DNA from: Brachyhypopomus gauderio
Taxonomy: Eukaryota > Chordata > Actinopteri > Gymnotiformes > Hypopomidae
Length of the DNA stretch: 64,000 nucleotides
NCBI RefSeq assembly: GCF_052324685.1
Contig: NC_135220.1
Location: 2,834,716 to 2,898,715, forward strand
Direction: 5' to 3'
Shown: positions 49,460 to 62,774 of the stretch, one piece after another
How positions within the stretch are numbered: the stretch's first letter is position 1
Layout: each line of letters starts with the position of its first letter
Notes under the pieces: model-generated
Database searches by the model: none
Seen by the model: only the letters and a program-made list of their open reading frames with translations
Told to the model about the DNA's origin: nothing
Made by a program: the position numbers and the translations under genes

Positions 49460-51019
49460 TTCTTTTGTTTCACTGAACTTTATTATTTTACACACAAATC
49501 AGATAACATTTACAGCTCAACTTCCACGGAGCCCAAGAAAGATCAGAAAAAACGACCCATGAAGCGTGTTTTCTTTACTTTCATTTTTAAAACCTTTTTT
49601 TTCCATGAGACAGTTTGATACATCAACTTAAGTTACCGTATAATGACCATAATAACAGTTAATCATCAGAGTAAACCAACCATGGTAATAATAAGTAAAA
49701 TAGTTTGTATAATTAGAATAACGTGTTAAGAGTCCACTCCAGACAGTGGCACAAGTACATTCAGTGTTTACCATGTCAATTGTTGCATTCAGATAATGAA
49801 CGAATTTCGTGTCCTGGTAATAATAGGTATTCGTGATATACAGCAGCCTATCCGGTTAATACTTAATCCGAATCAGACTGCAGCTTAGACACAGAATTGA
49901 TGTGCCTTGGGTCTATTTTAAACGAATCGCGCCATCTAGTGCGCACAAATATGAGACCATAAGTCATATTTCATGTACCTCAGATAAGCCTTAATTACAT
50001 TTGCACGCAAATATCCTGCGGGTATGAAAGACGAATAGGACGTCAGTTAAACACTTTTCTATATTTATTCAGTCACAATAAGGCCAGCATCTAAAAACGT
50101 CTCACTGTCAGTAGCTAAGTAAAATTCACATGCTAAACAAAGTCTCGATATAAGTTGTAATGCTCGACTCGAGAAGATGCGCATTACACGCGAGTACTCA
50201 CACTACTTTTGCAAGGAGCATTTATTTGAGCATACACACTTTGAGTTTAATTGTACATAACCCAAGAGTTACCATAGCCTATCAGAAGCAGGAACACAAT
50301 AGCTTATTATTATTATTATTATTATTAGCATTATAATTATTCCTATACAAACATTCAAACTATTAAAATGTATTAAACAACATGGTATGACGGTCAGTTT
50401 CAACAGAGTGAATCAAGAATTTCTTGCTAGCAAAGTTACCAGGCGAAATGCATTTAGAACATTCAAGTTAAAATGATCAATGTTGTCTAAATAATACACC
50501 ACACATTTCAGGTGTAAACATAAGTTAAGAAAAAATAAATTACTGGCTGTGTTGGCAATCTATCCAGACTCTCAAAGTGCCTGAATTCAGTGACCCCAGT
50601 GATCTCCACTGACCCCATGACCTCCACTGACCCTTACTTACAGCCGGTCTAAACCTTGATGTTAATAATGATTCCTATGTGACAGAGCCACAGAAGATTT
50701 AGGTCATTGTTTCAGAGTTAAAACACAAAAGCGTGCAGACATGTGCACACATGTCGGAGCGTGTGCATGTCGCCACGGTAACTCCAGAAGTACTGTGCAG
50801 AGCAGCAATGCATGTGCCATGTGGTATACAGGCTGCCCATTGGGAACTCAGACACATGCTGTTATAATGGCACCATGGAACTTAATTTAAACTAAATGCA
50901 CCACTACGTATGAATGTACAACAGCTTGCAAAGGAGATAAAAACTCTTCAGACAGAAAGGATTAAAACTGAAATGAAGCTTTGCTGAGCATATTTCTTTC
51001 CTATATACACATGTACAAG

Positions 51020-51086
<67 letters not shown>

Positions 51087-51180
51087 CCTTTAGGCCGCAC
51101 AGACGCATTGGTTTCAGTGTCCATGCAAGTTGCTATTCATGGACCATGCAGACCCAGGCCTCAGCCACAGGGCCCCAGAC
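49460..51180. other. Intergenic / dgka 3' flank
   Basis: No gene is supported between the tamalin promoter and the dgka stop codon. The right part should be dgka 3' UTR. It holds an ATT repeat near 50306-50327 and a (CA)n at 51031-51084. Confidence 0.5.
51031..51084. repeat. (CA)n microsatellite
   Basis: About 27 CA units, preceded by CGCGCG. Confidence 0.95.
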
Positions 51181-51187
51181 GGAGGCT

Positions 51188-54100
51188 CTACTTCAGGTTG
51201 AAGAAGCCCGATTTGGCCTGGGGAGCCATCAGCATTCTGGCTTGGTTCTTGTGTGTGATATGAATCTGTGGAACAGAAGTATGACATGACTCATCACAGC
51301 AGATATGTGGTTCTGCATGGCACACTAAGGCCTGGTGCGGTCTATAATCATGTGAGGGAGTGACTACAACAACCTTCATTAGATATAAATTGCATATAAT
51401 GCATAAAAACTCTGGGAGCATCACATGCAGCTCCTGTACTTACAACTAGTTATAACAAACATGGCTTCATTTCTCAAAATAAAGACACTGCAAGTCCCTC
51501 AAACACTTAAGAAAGCAGTTGTGACTTTAAACAAAGGGATGGAAGGTTACACTGACCGTACACGGAGGCTGCATCCACGGCTCCCCGTCGATCTGCATGG
51601 GTAGGGGCTTCTTCGTCCTACGGCAGAGTTAACATTAGAACAGACATGCAAAACAGAGCCATCGAGGCCATTGTCGAAGTGGTGGACCAGAAGATCTGCT
51701 ATCCATGACAAAAGAGAAGTGGCCTTTCACATGGCCTCACGTGTGAACGAACGCCCCTTTGGTGTATGCGCATGAGGAGAGTGGAGGCTGGCTCACGTGT
51801 AGGGCATGAAGACCCCTGGACGTGCCAGGACACGTTTGCTCTTTAAACACACAGAGAGGTGCACCTTCACCTCAGCTTGATTTCTGACGTACATTGCCTC
51901 AATCTTGAATCTGATTTCAGGTGCCTTACCACACTAAGGGACTTTTATAACAACTAATACTTCTAATACTAATATAAAAAGTGCAGTCCAAAAGCCTTGG
52001 TAAGACACCCCAGCCAGCAGCTGATGACCAAATACACTGCTCTGCTGGACTGTTATTTTGGAGTGTGGTGCGTGTTGTGGCTCGGTCCACCATGCCGCTC
52101 ACCTGATGGTGATCTGGGAGGTTTTGGCGAGTCGCACGGCACTCTTCAGGCCCGTGTAAATCTGACCCATCTCCATGGCTCCCTCCAATCCCACCAGCTC
52201 CACACGCTTGTCACTCATATCTACAGGCACACGCACATTCGTTGTAATTATACAACAGGGGATTGTTATTTACAAATCTAACCACCACTGTAGACACTGA
52301 GAACAAACCTGATTGTGAAATGCTATGATGCAACATTCTTTACTGGAAAGTTCTCATTTCTTAAGTACATTGTAAGGGAGTTTTTTTTCTTTTTTATTTT
52401 GATTGAGAAACAAGAAATCCTTGAAAGCATTATATTATATTCATGTCTCAAATAGTTGCAGAATGAGAAGTATGACAGGAGCACAACCCAAGCCTTCCAA
52501 TCAAACCTTGAGGGCTGACTTTTAAGACTTCTGGATCCACGATGACCTCAGGAACATCCTGGCCTGCTCGGTCACCTTTTTTGGCTTCTCCCCATAGGTT
52601 CGAGCCACCGTGCATGCTGGGAATGTTGAGAACAGCTATGCCCTCCAGGGACAGGTTGCTAAGGTCCAGCTGAATGCCACAACACTAAACAACACCGGAC
52701 AGACAGTAGTTGATGCTCTGGCTCTCTGTAAATACTCAGTTTTTGTGTCATATTTTTGAAGATAATAACAGTTAATTACATTTCTGCCTTCCTGGACGTC
52801 TGGCATTATGGGTAATTCAGAAACACCTCACCAAAGTGTCGTCCTTACCTCGATGGTGAGGCACTCCTTGAGTTTCTTGCAAGAGGCTGAAATTGTCTCT
52901 GTTGTGGCGAACTCAAAGTACCACAATTTGTTCTTCATTCTGAAGAAGGGTATGTAAACATGAATAGAGGGCATTTACACGTGAATAGAGGGTATGTAAA
53001 CATGAATAGATGGCATTTACACGTGAATAGAGGGTATGTAAACATGAATAGTAGGTCATGTAAAAAAGAAAAGCAGGTCATGTAAAAATGAACAGAAGGG
53101 TATGTAAACATTAAAATGGCATTTAAATGTGAATCAAAGAGCATACAAACATTAACCTTTAACCTTTATCTCATGGAGAGATGCAACACATCATGCAGTG
53201 CCCACTGTAGGGGCACACTTAGCCTCCCACTGCATCTCAACACGCAAGGCGGGAGTTAACTAAATTACACAACAAGAAAACCTGACAAGTGCTTCTATTG
53301 TCCAGTAAGTCTCTGGAGTAAAATATTATTCTGGTAAAATGCAATGACAAAATCACCAGTTGATGTATTAATTTCTTGCAAGTCTTGTGCTTTATACTTT
53401 GTAAGTGGGTAGTGAATGAATGGACAGTTTATGAATCATAAATTTTTTAGTAACAACACATAACAGCAACTTGTTTCACGTGGGAAGACATGGATAGAAA
53501 TAAAAAAGAATGACCTCAGGTACACAACACACCACCCACAATACAACTGAAGAAGAAGACAACATTGCCTATGCAGAGTGGAATGTAAATGCACAGTGTA
53601 AGATGATCTCAGCTGACGTGTTGTCCTGAATGGTGTGAAATGAGATGCTCACCTGCTGTTAAACTTCTGTGGATGCTTTTCTCTCATAGTGTGAAACCTG
53701 TGAGCAATCGATGCATCCTACAAAGCAGAGATGGAGCAGAGAGATGTTCTCAGTTACAGATAAACACAGATGGAGCAGAGAGATGTTCACTGTTACAGAT
53801 AAACACAGAGAGGGACCAGAGAGATGTTCTCCGTTACAGATCATTCATATATAGATAGTTCATATGTCCTACAAGCGTATCTGCTAAATCCTTATACGTG
53901 ATAGAACGTTTCGACTTTTTGCACAGCCACACTCCTGTATGTCTCATTGTTGCTACATGTTGGGGTGTTTACTGGTTATGTATTTTGTAATAATGGTTGT
54001 CTGCACTTGTGTTCTTTCCTGATGCACCGTGGCCATGGCACCGTAGCCATGGAGGACTGAGATTCAAGGTTCACTCTGCACTGGAATGACAGCGAGGCCT

Positions 54101-57100
54101 CTTGACCGTCTGTGGTGGGGTGTGTGTGGTGGCGGCCGGCCCTCACCACTCCGATGGAGAAGTAGTTGTTGATGATCTCGTACGGCACGGGATCCCCCCT
54201 CTCCTGACTGTCCTCCAGCTCTACCTCCACTCTCCAGCGGTCCATCAGCACCGGAGTGCTGTACTCTATCTCCTTCAGAATACGGCTCAGGTCCACACCG
54301 TCGTAGCCTGCACAGGGGGGTACCAGCCACACACGCTTACTGCACAAGGCTGCATGCAAACAGAAGTACTATAGTTTGGTGTTTTTGGTTATATAACATG
54401 CTAGTAAAAAGTACAAGGGAGAGAGATGCCCAGACAGACGTCGAAGTCAGATTGTAAAAGGTTTCCACATTTTAACACAGTACTTCCCAGTTTGTCATAG
54501 AAGACCCCTGCATTCTACATTTTAGTCAAATTCATCATATCATTGAAAAATACACAGAGGTACTCCAGGATTAGGGTTGTGAAACACTGAATTAAACCTC
54601 AAGTACTAAAATGTGAAATATTTAGTTCATAATCTTGTAATCCCATGTTACAGCCATGTACATTACAGAATGTAACAAGGCACATGCCGAATTGTTTGAC
54701 CCACTGAGCCAAGATTTCCCTTATAAAGACAATATCAATACAGCAGTGATCACAAGACTTTCAGTGTAACATAATTTATATGATTATAAAATTATATGAT
54801 CAAGATTATAAGATGTCACACATTTCTATTCGCTCATACGGGCGTAGGGCCAGCATGTAGACTTCGTTACAGCAACGGAAAAACAGACTGAGGAATGAAA
54901 ACCCACTTTCTTAACTCAATGAACTCAATCAGTTTTTCTCAATGTCGACATATTTTGGGTTTGTTTTCATTGTTCATACCTCCTCCCCATCTTAGACATC
55001 GTGCGAGGTCATTTCCTGTGCCAAGAGGAAGTACAGCCACCGGGGGACAGACCGGCAGACCGGCCTTGTCTGCAAGGTGTGGGTGGAGCAAAGGGAAATA
55101 AACGGGCAGAAATTATAAGCATATTCACACAACGACACAGAGATTGTTTTTGTTAAAGGATGTTGTACTTCAAACGGGTGCCCAGGGGCTTCAGCTCGTC
55201 ATGAAAGTAAAATGTCTGGCAATTCAAAAATACCTAGACTATGCCTTAACCCTTTTCCAAGGATGCCTGATTCACACAATGTTTTATTAAATTTTTCCAG
55301 ATGAATTTGGAATTTTGCATCTAAATATTGATTTTTTAAATATAGATTTACATACTTCTGCATATATGTAATAGATGAAGTTTCCAACAACAGTCGGGCA
55401 TTTATTCAAGTATTTACAACAGGTCTCGTACAGAGTGCCGCCTAGTGGCCAAAATAAGTAACGGTTCTCCCGCAATACAAGCAAGCCACACTTGAGTGTT
55501 ATAATAATCCCTATGAAATACTATTAATGAAAAAACACTTAATTCCAACCTATGGCCTCTAGGATCCAGCCCACAGTTCCGTCACCTCCACAAACCAATA
55601 TTCTGTACTCCTGAAGGTCCCTGAAGAAACACAACCTGGTGAAAGAAAGCAAATGAAAAAGGCAGACATGAGTGATACGGTATAACACACATCTTCCATT
55701 CGTTGTTCTAAAAGCAAGAAAAAAAGAAAAACACACAGAGAAACACAAGACTTGGCTGAGATTTGCTCTTTAAATAAAAGCAAAAAAAAAATTTGCTCTT
55801 TAAATAAAGCGTCTTTGAGCATTGTGGAAAGCGCTATATAAAAAAAATTTGTTATTATTATTATTATTATTAATAAAGGTAAAATTGTGAATTACTTAAT
55901 TAATGTTGTGTAAATGAAGAAATGTGTAATTCAGTAAAGGTTCTAGATTCAGTGTGTGTTCGCCTGATGAACCACAAAAGGTAGAGTAGACCAGTGGACA
56001 ACCAGATCATACCATGGGGGAATAATGATGTGTGGATAATCCAGATACTAATAAAGCATCTCTTCTCAGTTATATGCCCTTTCTGCATAACAGATATTGT
56101 CAGGACCAGCACATGATCGCCGTGTGATGCGGTTCACCTGCCACTCATGGCCCCTCCCCTTCGCAACTATTTAAGCTTCCCCCTCACTCTTCCGGGTTGC
56201 CAAGTATTGTTGCCATGCCACATACCAAGCGTTCTCTCTGTGTCTCTGCTTTCCCGTGTACCGACGTCTGCTCTCCTCCTAGACCTCGTTCCCCGCCTAG
56301 TCCTTCTGTACCTCCTGGCTTCTGTCTCACCGGCGTGACCCTGGACTGTCCTGACCACGATTACTACACTCCTGCACAGCACACCTTGAACGGAGTAACT
56401 CACCTGTTTGATAGCTCTGTGATCATTGTTTCAATAAAGACGGCTATTATCAGCACTTGGATCCTTGTCTGCATGATTAATACATTACAGATATATTACT
56501 GTTATAATCACCTCATGTTGAAATTTATTTAATTTCTGAAATTCACTGTTATGGAAAACATAACTGAGTTATAATTAATCCCACAACTCTTCAAATCAAA
56601 TAATGATTTCACATGCTTCCACATATACAAGCATAAGCAGACACTGTTTAATGTAACTTCACATCTTCCAGGCACTGCAAATGTGCTCGATACAATCCAG
56701 CACCCTCGGATTTAAGCATCTCCATCAGTCATTAAAATGAGTGTGGTCACGCACGGTGCTGCACAAAGTTCTCATGTGCTTTAGCACTAATGAAACTGCA
56801 TCCAGAACAGCAGATGGGCTTGTGTGAGGCCAGGTCTCCTGGCTACTAGCAGGCTTTGATGGACACACTGGTTGCCGGATCTGATTACTGAGGTGATGGG
56901 GGTTGTGGGTTTTGGGGACGGTCTGGGCCTAGATACGATGTGCCAGAACTCTCATATGTACTCATGACTCTCATATGTTGCCTTCCAGTCAGACAACGTT
57001 TAGATTTATCTTAAAGAAATTATGTAAAATGTAAAGTTGCATCCTCGGTTATATCGAAGGCAAGCTGACAATAAAAAAATTAATCAATCAAATGTGCATG

Positions 57101-60100
57101 TTTTTAGACTAAGACAACAGGTGCTACTCATCAGTCTCTTGTGTAGTCTGTACTGGTAGAGAGTGAGAGAGTTTGACCTTTCCAGTGGTTCCAAACTACC
57201 TCTTTTTGAACAAACACTTTCACTCGACGTGTACACAGTTTCATTTCATGCAAAGGCTTCTGCGTGGTCCTGCCACACTGACCCTTCATCTCATATGGTT
57301 TGTCAGTATCTGAATACAGAGCTACGTCTGTATAGAGTACTGAATAAACTGAATTAGGCAATGCGACCTTTCACATGCAGAGAAAACTTTGAACATTTAC
57401 TTTGTTGTGTTGTTTCTTTCATGTCTTTCTCGGATTTAGCTTAATATAAAGTTAAATACAAATCTCAGTGGGGGAAATTCTTACCCTGGTCCTGGTCCAC
57501 CACTTGATAGGTTGTAAACCTGTCGAGGGTTTAACAAGTACTGGAATTTGCGAAGAACTCTGCAATGGAAAAAGTGATTCAGTGATTCATAATATCTCAT
57601 TTTATATTGAGGTCCTCTCCATAATATAGTCTTGCCAATAGAATAACACCACCAATGTTCTCAGGTTGTTTATTCTTGGAGCAGGTGCCAAGTATAGTAT
57701 AGTAAAATGAACTCAGGTGGCATATTAAATTAGTCCAAAAAGTTTGATCTTGTCTGATATTGTGGATTTCCAATCTATGGCAGTGCATTCATATGAATAA
57801 AATGGCAATCACCCTTGTAGTTCCCTGCAAAGTGGACCACACATTTTAAGAGAGATGAAAGCTTTCAGTTCAAAGGGAACTTCAAACTGCACATGGAGAA
57901 GTGGATAGGGTTTCATAACTATACAGGAAGCTCACACTTTACTGAATGTTATGTCAATATATTACGACGAGTTAAACCTGCTGGACGGTTGATTATCCAA
58001 GGGTAACAAATAAATGGAATAACGCCAGAATGTGTGTGTGTGCGCGCGCGCGCAAGTGCCATTAATATTTCATACGTGTTTGTTGAAAACTATCAGTGAT
58101 GTGGAAGTAACCTGTTCATAAAAGGTGCCAAATTAGCCTGGAAAACTAATTTAGTCTGTTTACTTTGACCCAGTTAGCAAATATTAGTTATCCCGAGGAA
58201 AATATTGGCTTTATGCAGCCGTCAAAAGAAATGAAAAAAAACCACAATGTCTTCTGTGTGATGTTGTTGCATGACATTGTGAATGAATGTATTTAATCAG
58301 CTGCGCTTCCCAGTGCCCACATTGTTTGATTAGTGTGTAGGGAATAAGGGCACCACAACGGCACTGCACAGTGACTATGAGGAATGGAACGCAGCCCGAG
58401 AGATCAGAATCATTTGCCGTATCAGTGCAGCAGCCGAGATGAGGATCATTTTCAAGGCCTCCTCACTTTAGTTTTCTCTGTGTTCAACGTTTTCCCCCTA
58501 CGCTACTGTCTACTATTTCTGCCTCATACCATTTTGTCATATCCTTGATATATTCACTGCATTTCCTGCATTACCAGTTTCTTAAGTGAACTAATTTTTA
58601 ATTTCATATAGCAGGTTTTTTTTATATCTGGTGTCAAGATCCATTTTCAAAAAGCAAAATTCACAAGCTGTTGTTTAAAAGTCTCAATACGTTTCTCAGG
58701 TTAGACTAGTTTGACATCTCTACACAACAAATTGGATATTCTGACAGGTGCCAAAATTCCTAGAGCAGAATTCACACCCCATTTATTTAACATTATTAAA
58801 TTAAAATTCAGAATTGTTTACTTTGCATTACATACAACAATCCACGATGCAAATGAATGTCAATATTCACATATGAACATGATATGTAGGCCAATGGAGA
58901 CCCCTGACTGACAGTCTTAAGCCCATAGCATACCAAGTACTACAGTGATGTTTGGACTTAAAGATATAGTTTTATCTAAAATATTTTCAAAAATATATAG
59001 ATTATTCCTTTAGAATGATTAATATGGAAGAGTATTCTGGAATTCCAGCAGGCTTGCAGAATTTTATAGCTATATAGCATAAATTATTAATCCAGATTAC
59101 TGTTTAAATTGACCATTAAAAAGGTGTAAAAAAGATACATGCAAAATGGCCTCACCTCTCACCCTGTTTGCCTCCACTTTTAGGGTTCACAAACACCAGG
59201 AGGGGATGAGTGTCACGAATAGGAATGATCTGTGTTAAGACAACAGGCATTCAGTTATACGACTCAGGCTGTGCTGACTCTGGCTAGGAGAGCCCAAAGA
59301 TTTTGCATTTGTTGATAATAATTGTTGATAATCAACATCTAATTACTTGCAAATTGTATCATTACCAACTGCACACAGCTGAAATCGGTATGATCATACT
59401 AATTTATTATTGATTCCATTGTGTACAGCGCTTTGGTCAACTTTGGTTGTGTAAGGTGCTATATAAATAAATGATGATTGATTGATGATTGATAATCCAA
59501 AACAAAGAATGAACACTGTATTCCACAGTTAGAGATACTTTATTTCACTGTAAGTAGGCTGAATATCACCGTGGACTGAGAGGTGCAGACAATTTATCTT
59601 TCCCGTCATTCAAACTGACATCTGCTTAGAGCTATGAATATGATTCCTCCCCCCAACATTTAATCTGTTACTAAATAAATACTTAAGCAAACAATTGCTG
59701 TTCCTTCCAGCCGTGGTAACACACCAAGTGCAGAGTGGCTGTAATCTAGGGGAGTTTGAATGCTGAGAGGTACCTGCAGCACCTGGCCATCAGGTGTAGT
59801 GTTGTAATCTAGGGGAGTTTGAATGCTGAGAGGTACCTGCAGCACCTGGCCATCAGGTGTAGTGTTGTAATCTAGGGGAGTTTGAATGCTGAGAGGTACC
59901 TGCAGCACCTGGCCATCAGGTGTAGTGTTGTAATCTAGGGGAGTTTGAATGCTGAGAGGTACCTGCAGCACCTGGCCATCAGGTGTAGTGTTGTAATCTA
60001 GGGGAGTTTGAATGCTGAGAGGTACCTGCAGCACCTGGCCATCAGGTGTAGTGTTGTAATCTAGGGGAGTTTGAATGCTGAGAGGTACCTGCAGCACCTG

Positions 60101-62720
60101 GCCATCAGGTGTAGTGTTGTAATCTAGGGGAGTTTGAATGCTGAGAGGTACCTGCAGCACCTGGCCATCAGGTGTAGTGTTGTAATCTAGGGGAGTTTGA
60201 ATGCTGAGAGGTACCTGCAGCACCTGGCCATCAGGTGTAGTGTTGTGCTCAGAGTCGTCTGCCCCCCCTGAGCAGCCGTTCTTTATGCAGTTTGCCCTCT
60301 CCTGAAAACCAGAAGAAGAGCAGTAAGGTAGTATGTAAATGAGATGAATAACAGGAAGTGGTATTAGCAAGACAGAGTAATTCAATACAGTTGTCCATAT
60401 CATGCTATACGAGTACTACTTCTCTTGTTATTCAAGCAAGTTTTTTTTTCCCTTTCCCACAGCCTTAAAAAAGAACTGACGTCAGCATTACGCATTGAGA
60501 CCTCCATTAAGTTATACACAGGGGGGCTTCAAACACAGGGCATCCTTATATTATGAGGACATACTTCTGTACCGCTCATATCCCCTAGCTAGTCTACTAA
60601 AATTACTTAAGTTTACTGGACACTTTCAGCATGGTGTCTGGATATAAAGTCAACCTCGAGAAACATGAGCTAATACCTATAAATATGGAAACCCAGAAGA
60701 CTGTCTATAATTCATAGCCTTTTAAAATAAACAGAACATTTAAATACTTAGAATTTGGCTTACACACAAGTTAATAAACTTTTACATTCTTTACAAAGCC
60801 ATTTTTTGCACAAACAAAACTTCCACTATCATATGGAGATTGGCTAACTATTACAATTGATGCAGTGTCCAGATCTTTGTATTTGTTTCAAATGTCTCCA
60901 TTTCTTTGAGAAAATCATTTTTTATTTATATAGATAAACCCAATTTTCATGGAATACATAAGGATATATTACACAGACACTGTGTTGGACACATGACAGA
61001 TTAGCTGCACCCAACTTTCAACATCACTACTATAATATTACTACAATAACATTAGGGTTTCTTTGCAGTATACATATCCCAAAATGTTCAAGTAATCTCT
61101 AGGTGGCCGACACTGGAGATGTCTGCCCATCCTGTGACTCGGCCTCTCTGAAGGCATGGCGGCTCACCGAGTTGCCCTCGTCTGAACCCATATACCCGTC
61201 TACTCCCCAAAATACAGCTGTGAAACATCTGCTCAAGAGAGCAATTTCACGTAATGGCTTCTCTGCTCATAGCTCAATAATGAAAAATTCCATGTTTGCA
61301 ACCTCTATTACTGGTTCTGCCTTCAAATGTTGGGCTGGGCAATGATTTACTGCATTAATAAAGACTTGGGCATTGGTGACACATCCTTCAAGCAGTGAAG
61401 ATAACAGTTCAAGATTCCCCACTCACATTTGCTCAGGTACTTGCAGCTTTACAGTGTTCATCATTAGGCTACACTGAATTCCCATGTCTACCACCCTTAT
61501 TCCTCCTGGACAAACTACTGAATGTTAATACTCTGTCAAAGATAGTCACAGAGCTTAAGTCATAGAGTTTGCACTGGTCCAAGGCAAGACTAAATAAAGT
61601 CTTAACTTAAAGTCTTGAGCAAGGTGGTGACGTGAACCGATGTGTGATACGTATAACATGACAGCAGATACTCTCTCATGTATCATTAGTTTTGTTTCCG
61701 GGGATTTCAGGATATCAGTTCAGGACAACTGAAGTATTATAAAATTAAGGAGTGTGCTCTTTCAGCAGGCATGTATTGGTACTGAAACACAAAGGAACCT
61801 CCCACCTAGGCTACATTTAAACATTTTGGAAAATGTTTCAAAAAGCTTATGAAAACTGTGACATACTTTTTTGATAATGTTGTTGTTTTATGTCTCTTTT
61901 TTTTTTAACAACAAATGGGTTTGGTGGAATAACCCTAGCATTTTTTGCTAATGAGTAGGCTACTGATTGTTTGGGGAGCGGACTCTGAAGAAGCAGAAAT
62001 CCTTGCAACCCAATTCCTGAAATCCTTTGATTTCAGGAATCCTTAGACGAAGATAAAGAAAGAGGTATGTTTTATTTATCTGGTGTAACACACACTTCTA
62101 CTTTCTAATATTAAAGGAGATCACTAGCCGGGTGGTTAGATTTGTAGTTTTTAGACATTTAGCTCAGCCTCGTTCATTGAGGACTTGTTCGTCGGTGCCC
62201 TCTGGTGGTCTGCAGTGGGAGACCAGGGTCAAGCCTGGCATAAAGCAGCTCTAGCGGTACCTTCATGACAGGGTATACGGCCCATGGTGGTAAAATGTGA
62301 TCTCTCAGCGGGCCGCAGTTACACTCTGACGGCTTCTGGTTAGCACACTCCCCATGTCGCTGTGAAAAGATGGCCAAAAATAATCAGTCATTGATGAATG
62401 CAAACATAGCTTCATTTGTCTTCGGCTGAACTGTGGCCGTATAAAACAGGAAGAGGGAGGGAAGTGCAGTTAGTTCTTTACATTGCTAGACCAAAGTGCT
62501 TGGAGCGTTGCACGTTGGCGCGTGTTGACGGCTGCTCTGTGGTTGTGTGTACGACTCCCCCTACAGGTGAAAGGGAAGCAGTGCACTCACCATTGTGTGG
62601 CACCACACGCAGCGTTTGCCTGTGAGACCCTGCAGACTCTTAATCTTCTTCTGACACCTGTCACACTTCCCAGAGTCACAGTTCCCACTCACCCAGTCGT
62701 GAGATGAAACCTTGGCAAGC

Positions 62721-62774
<54 letters not shown>

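Noticed and set aside
59741-60244. CRISPR-like array
   Set aside because: Direct repeats of 63 bp without unique spacers in a vertebrate gene; it is a tandem repeat, not a CRISPR.
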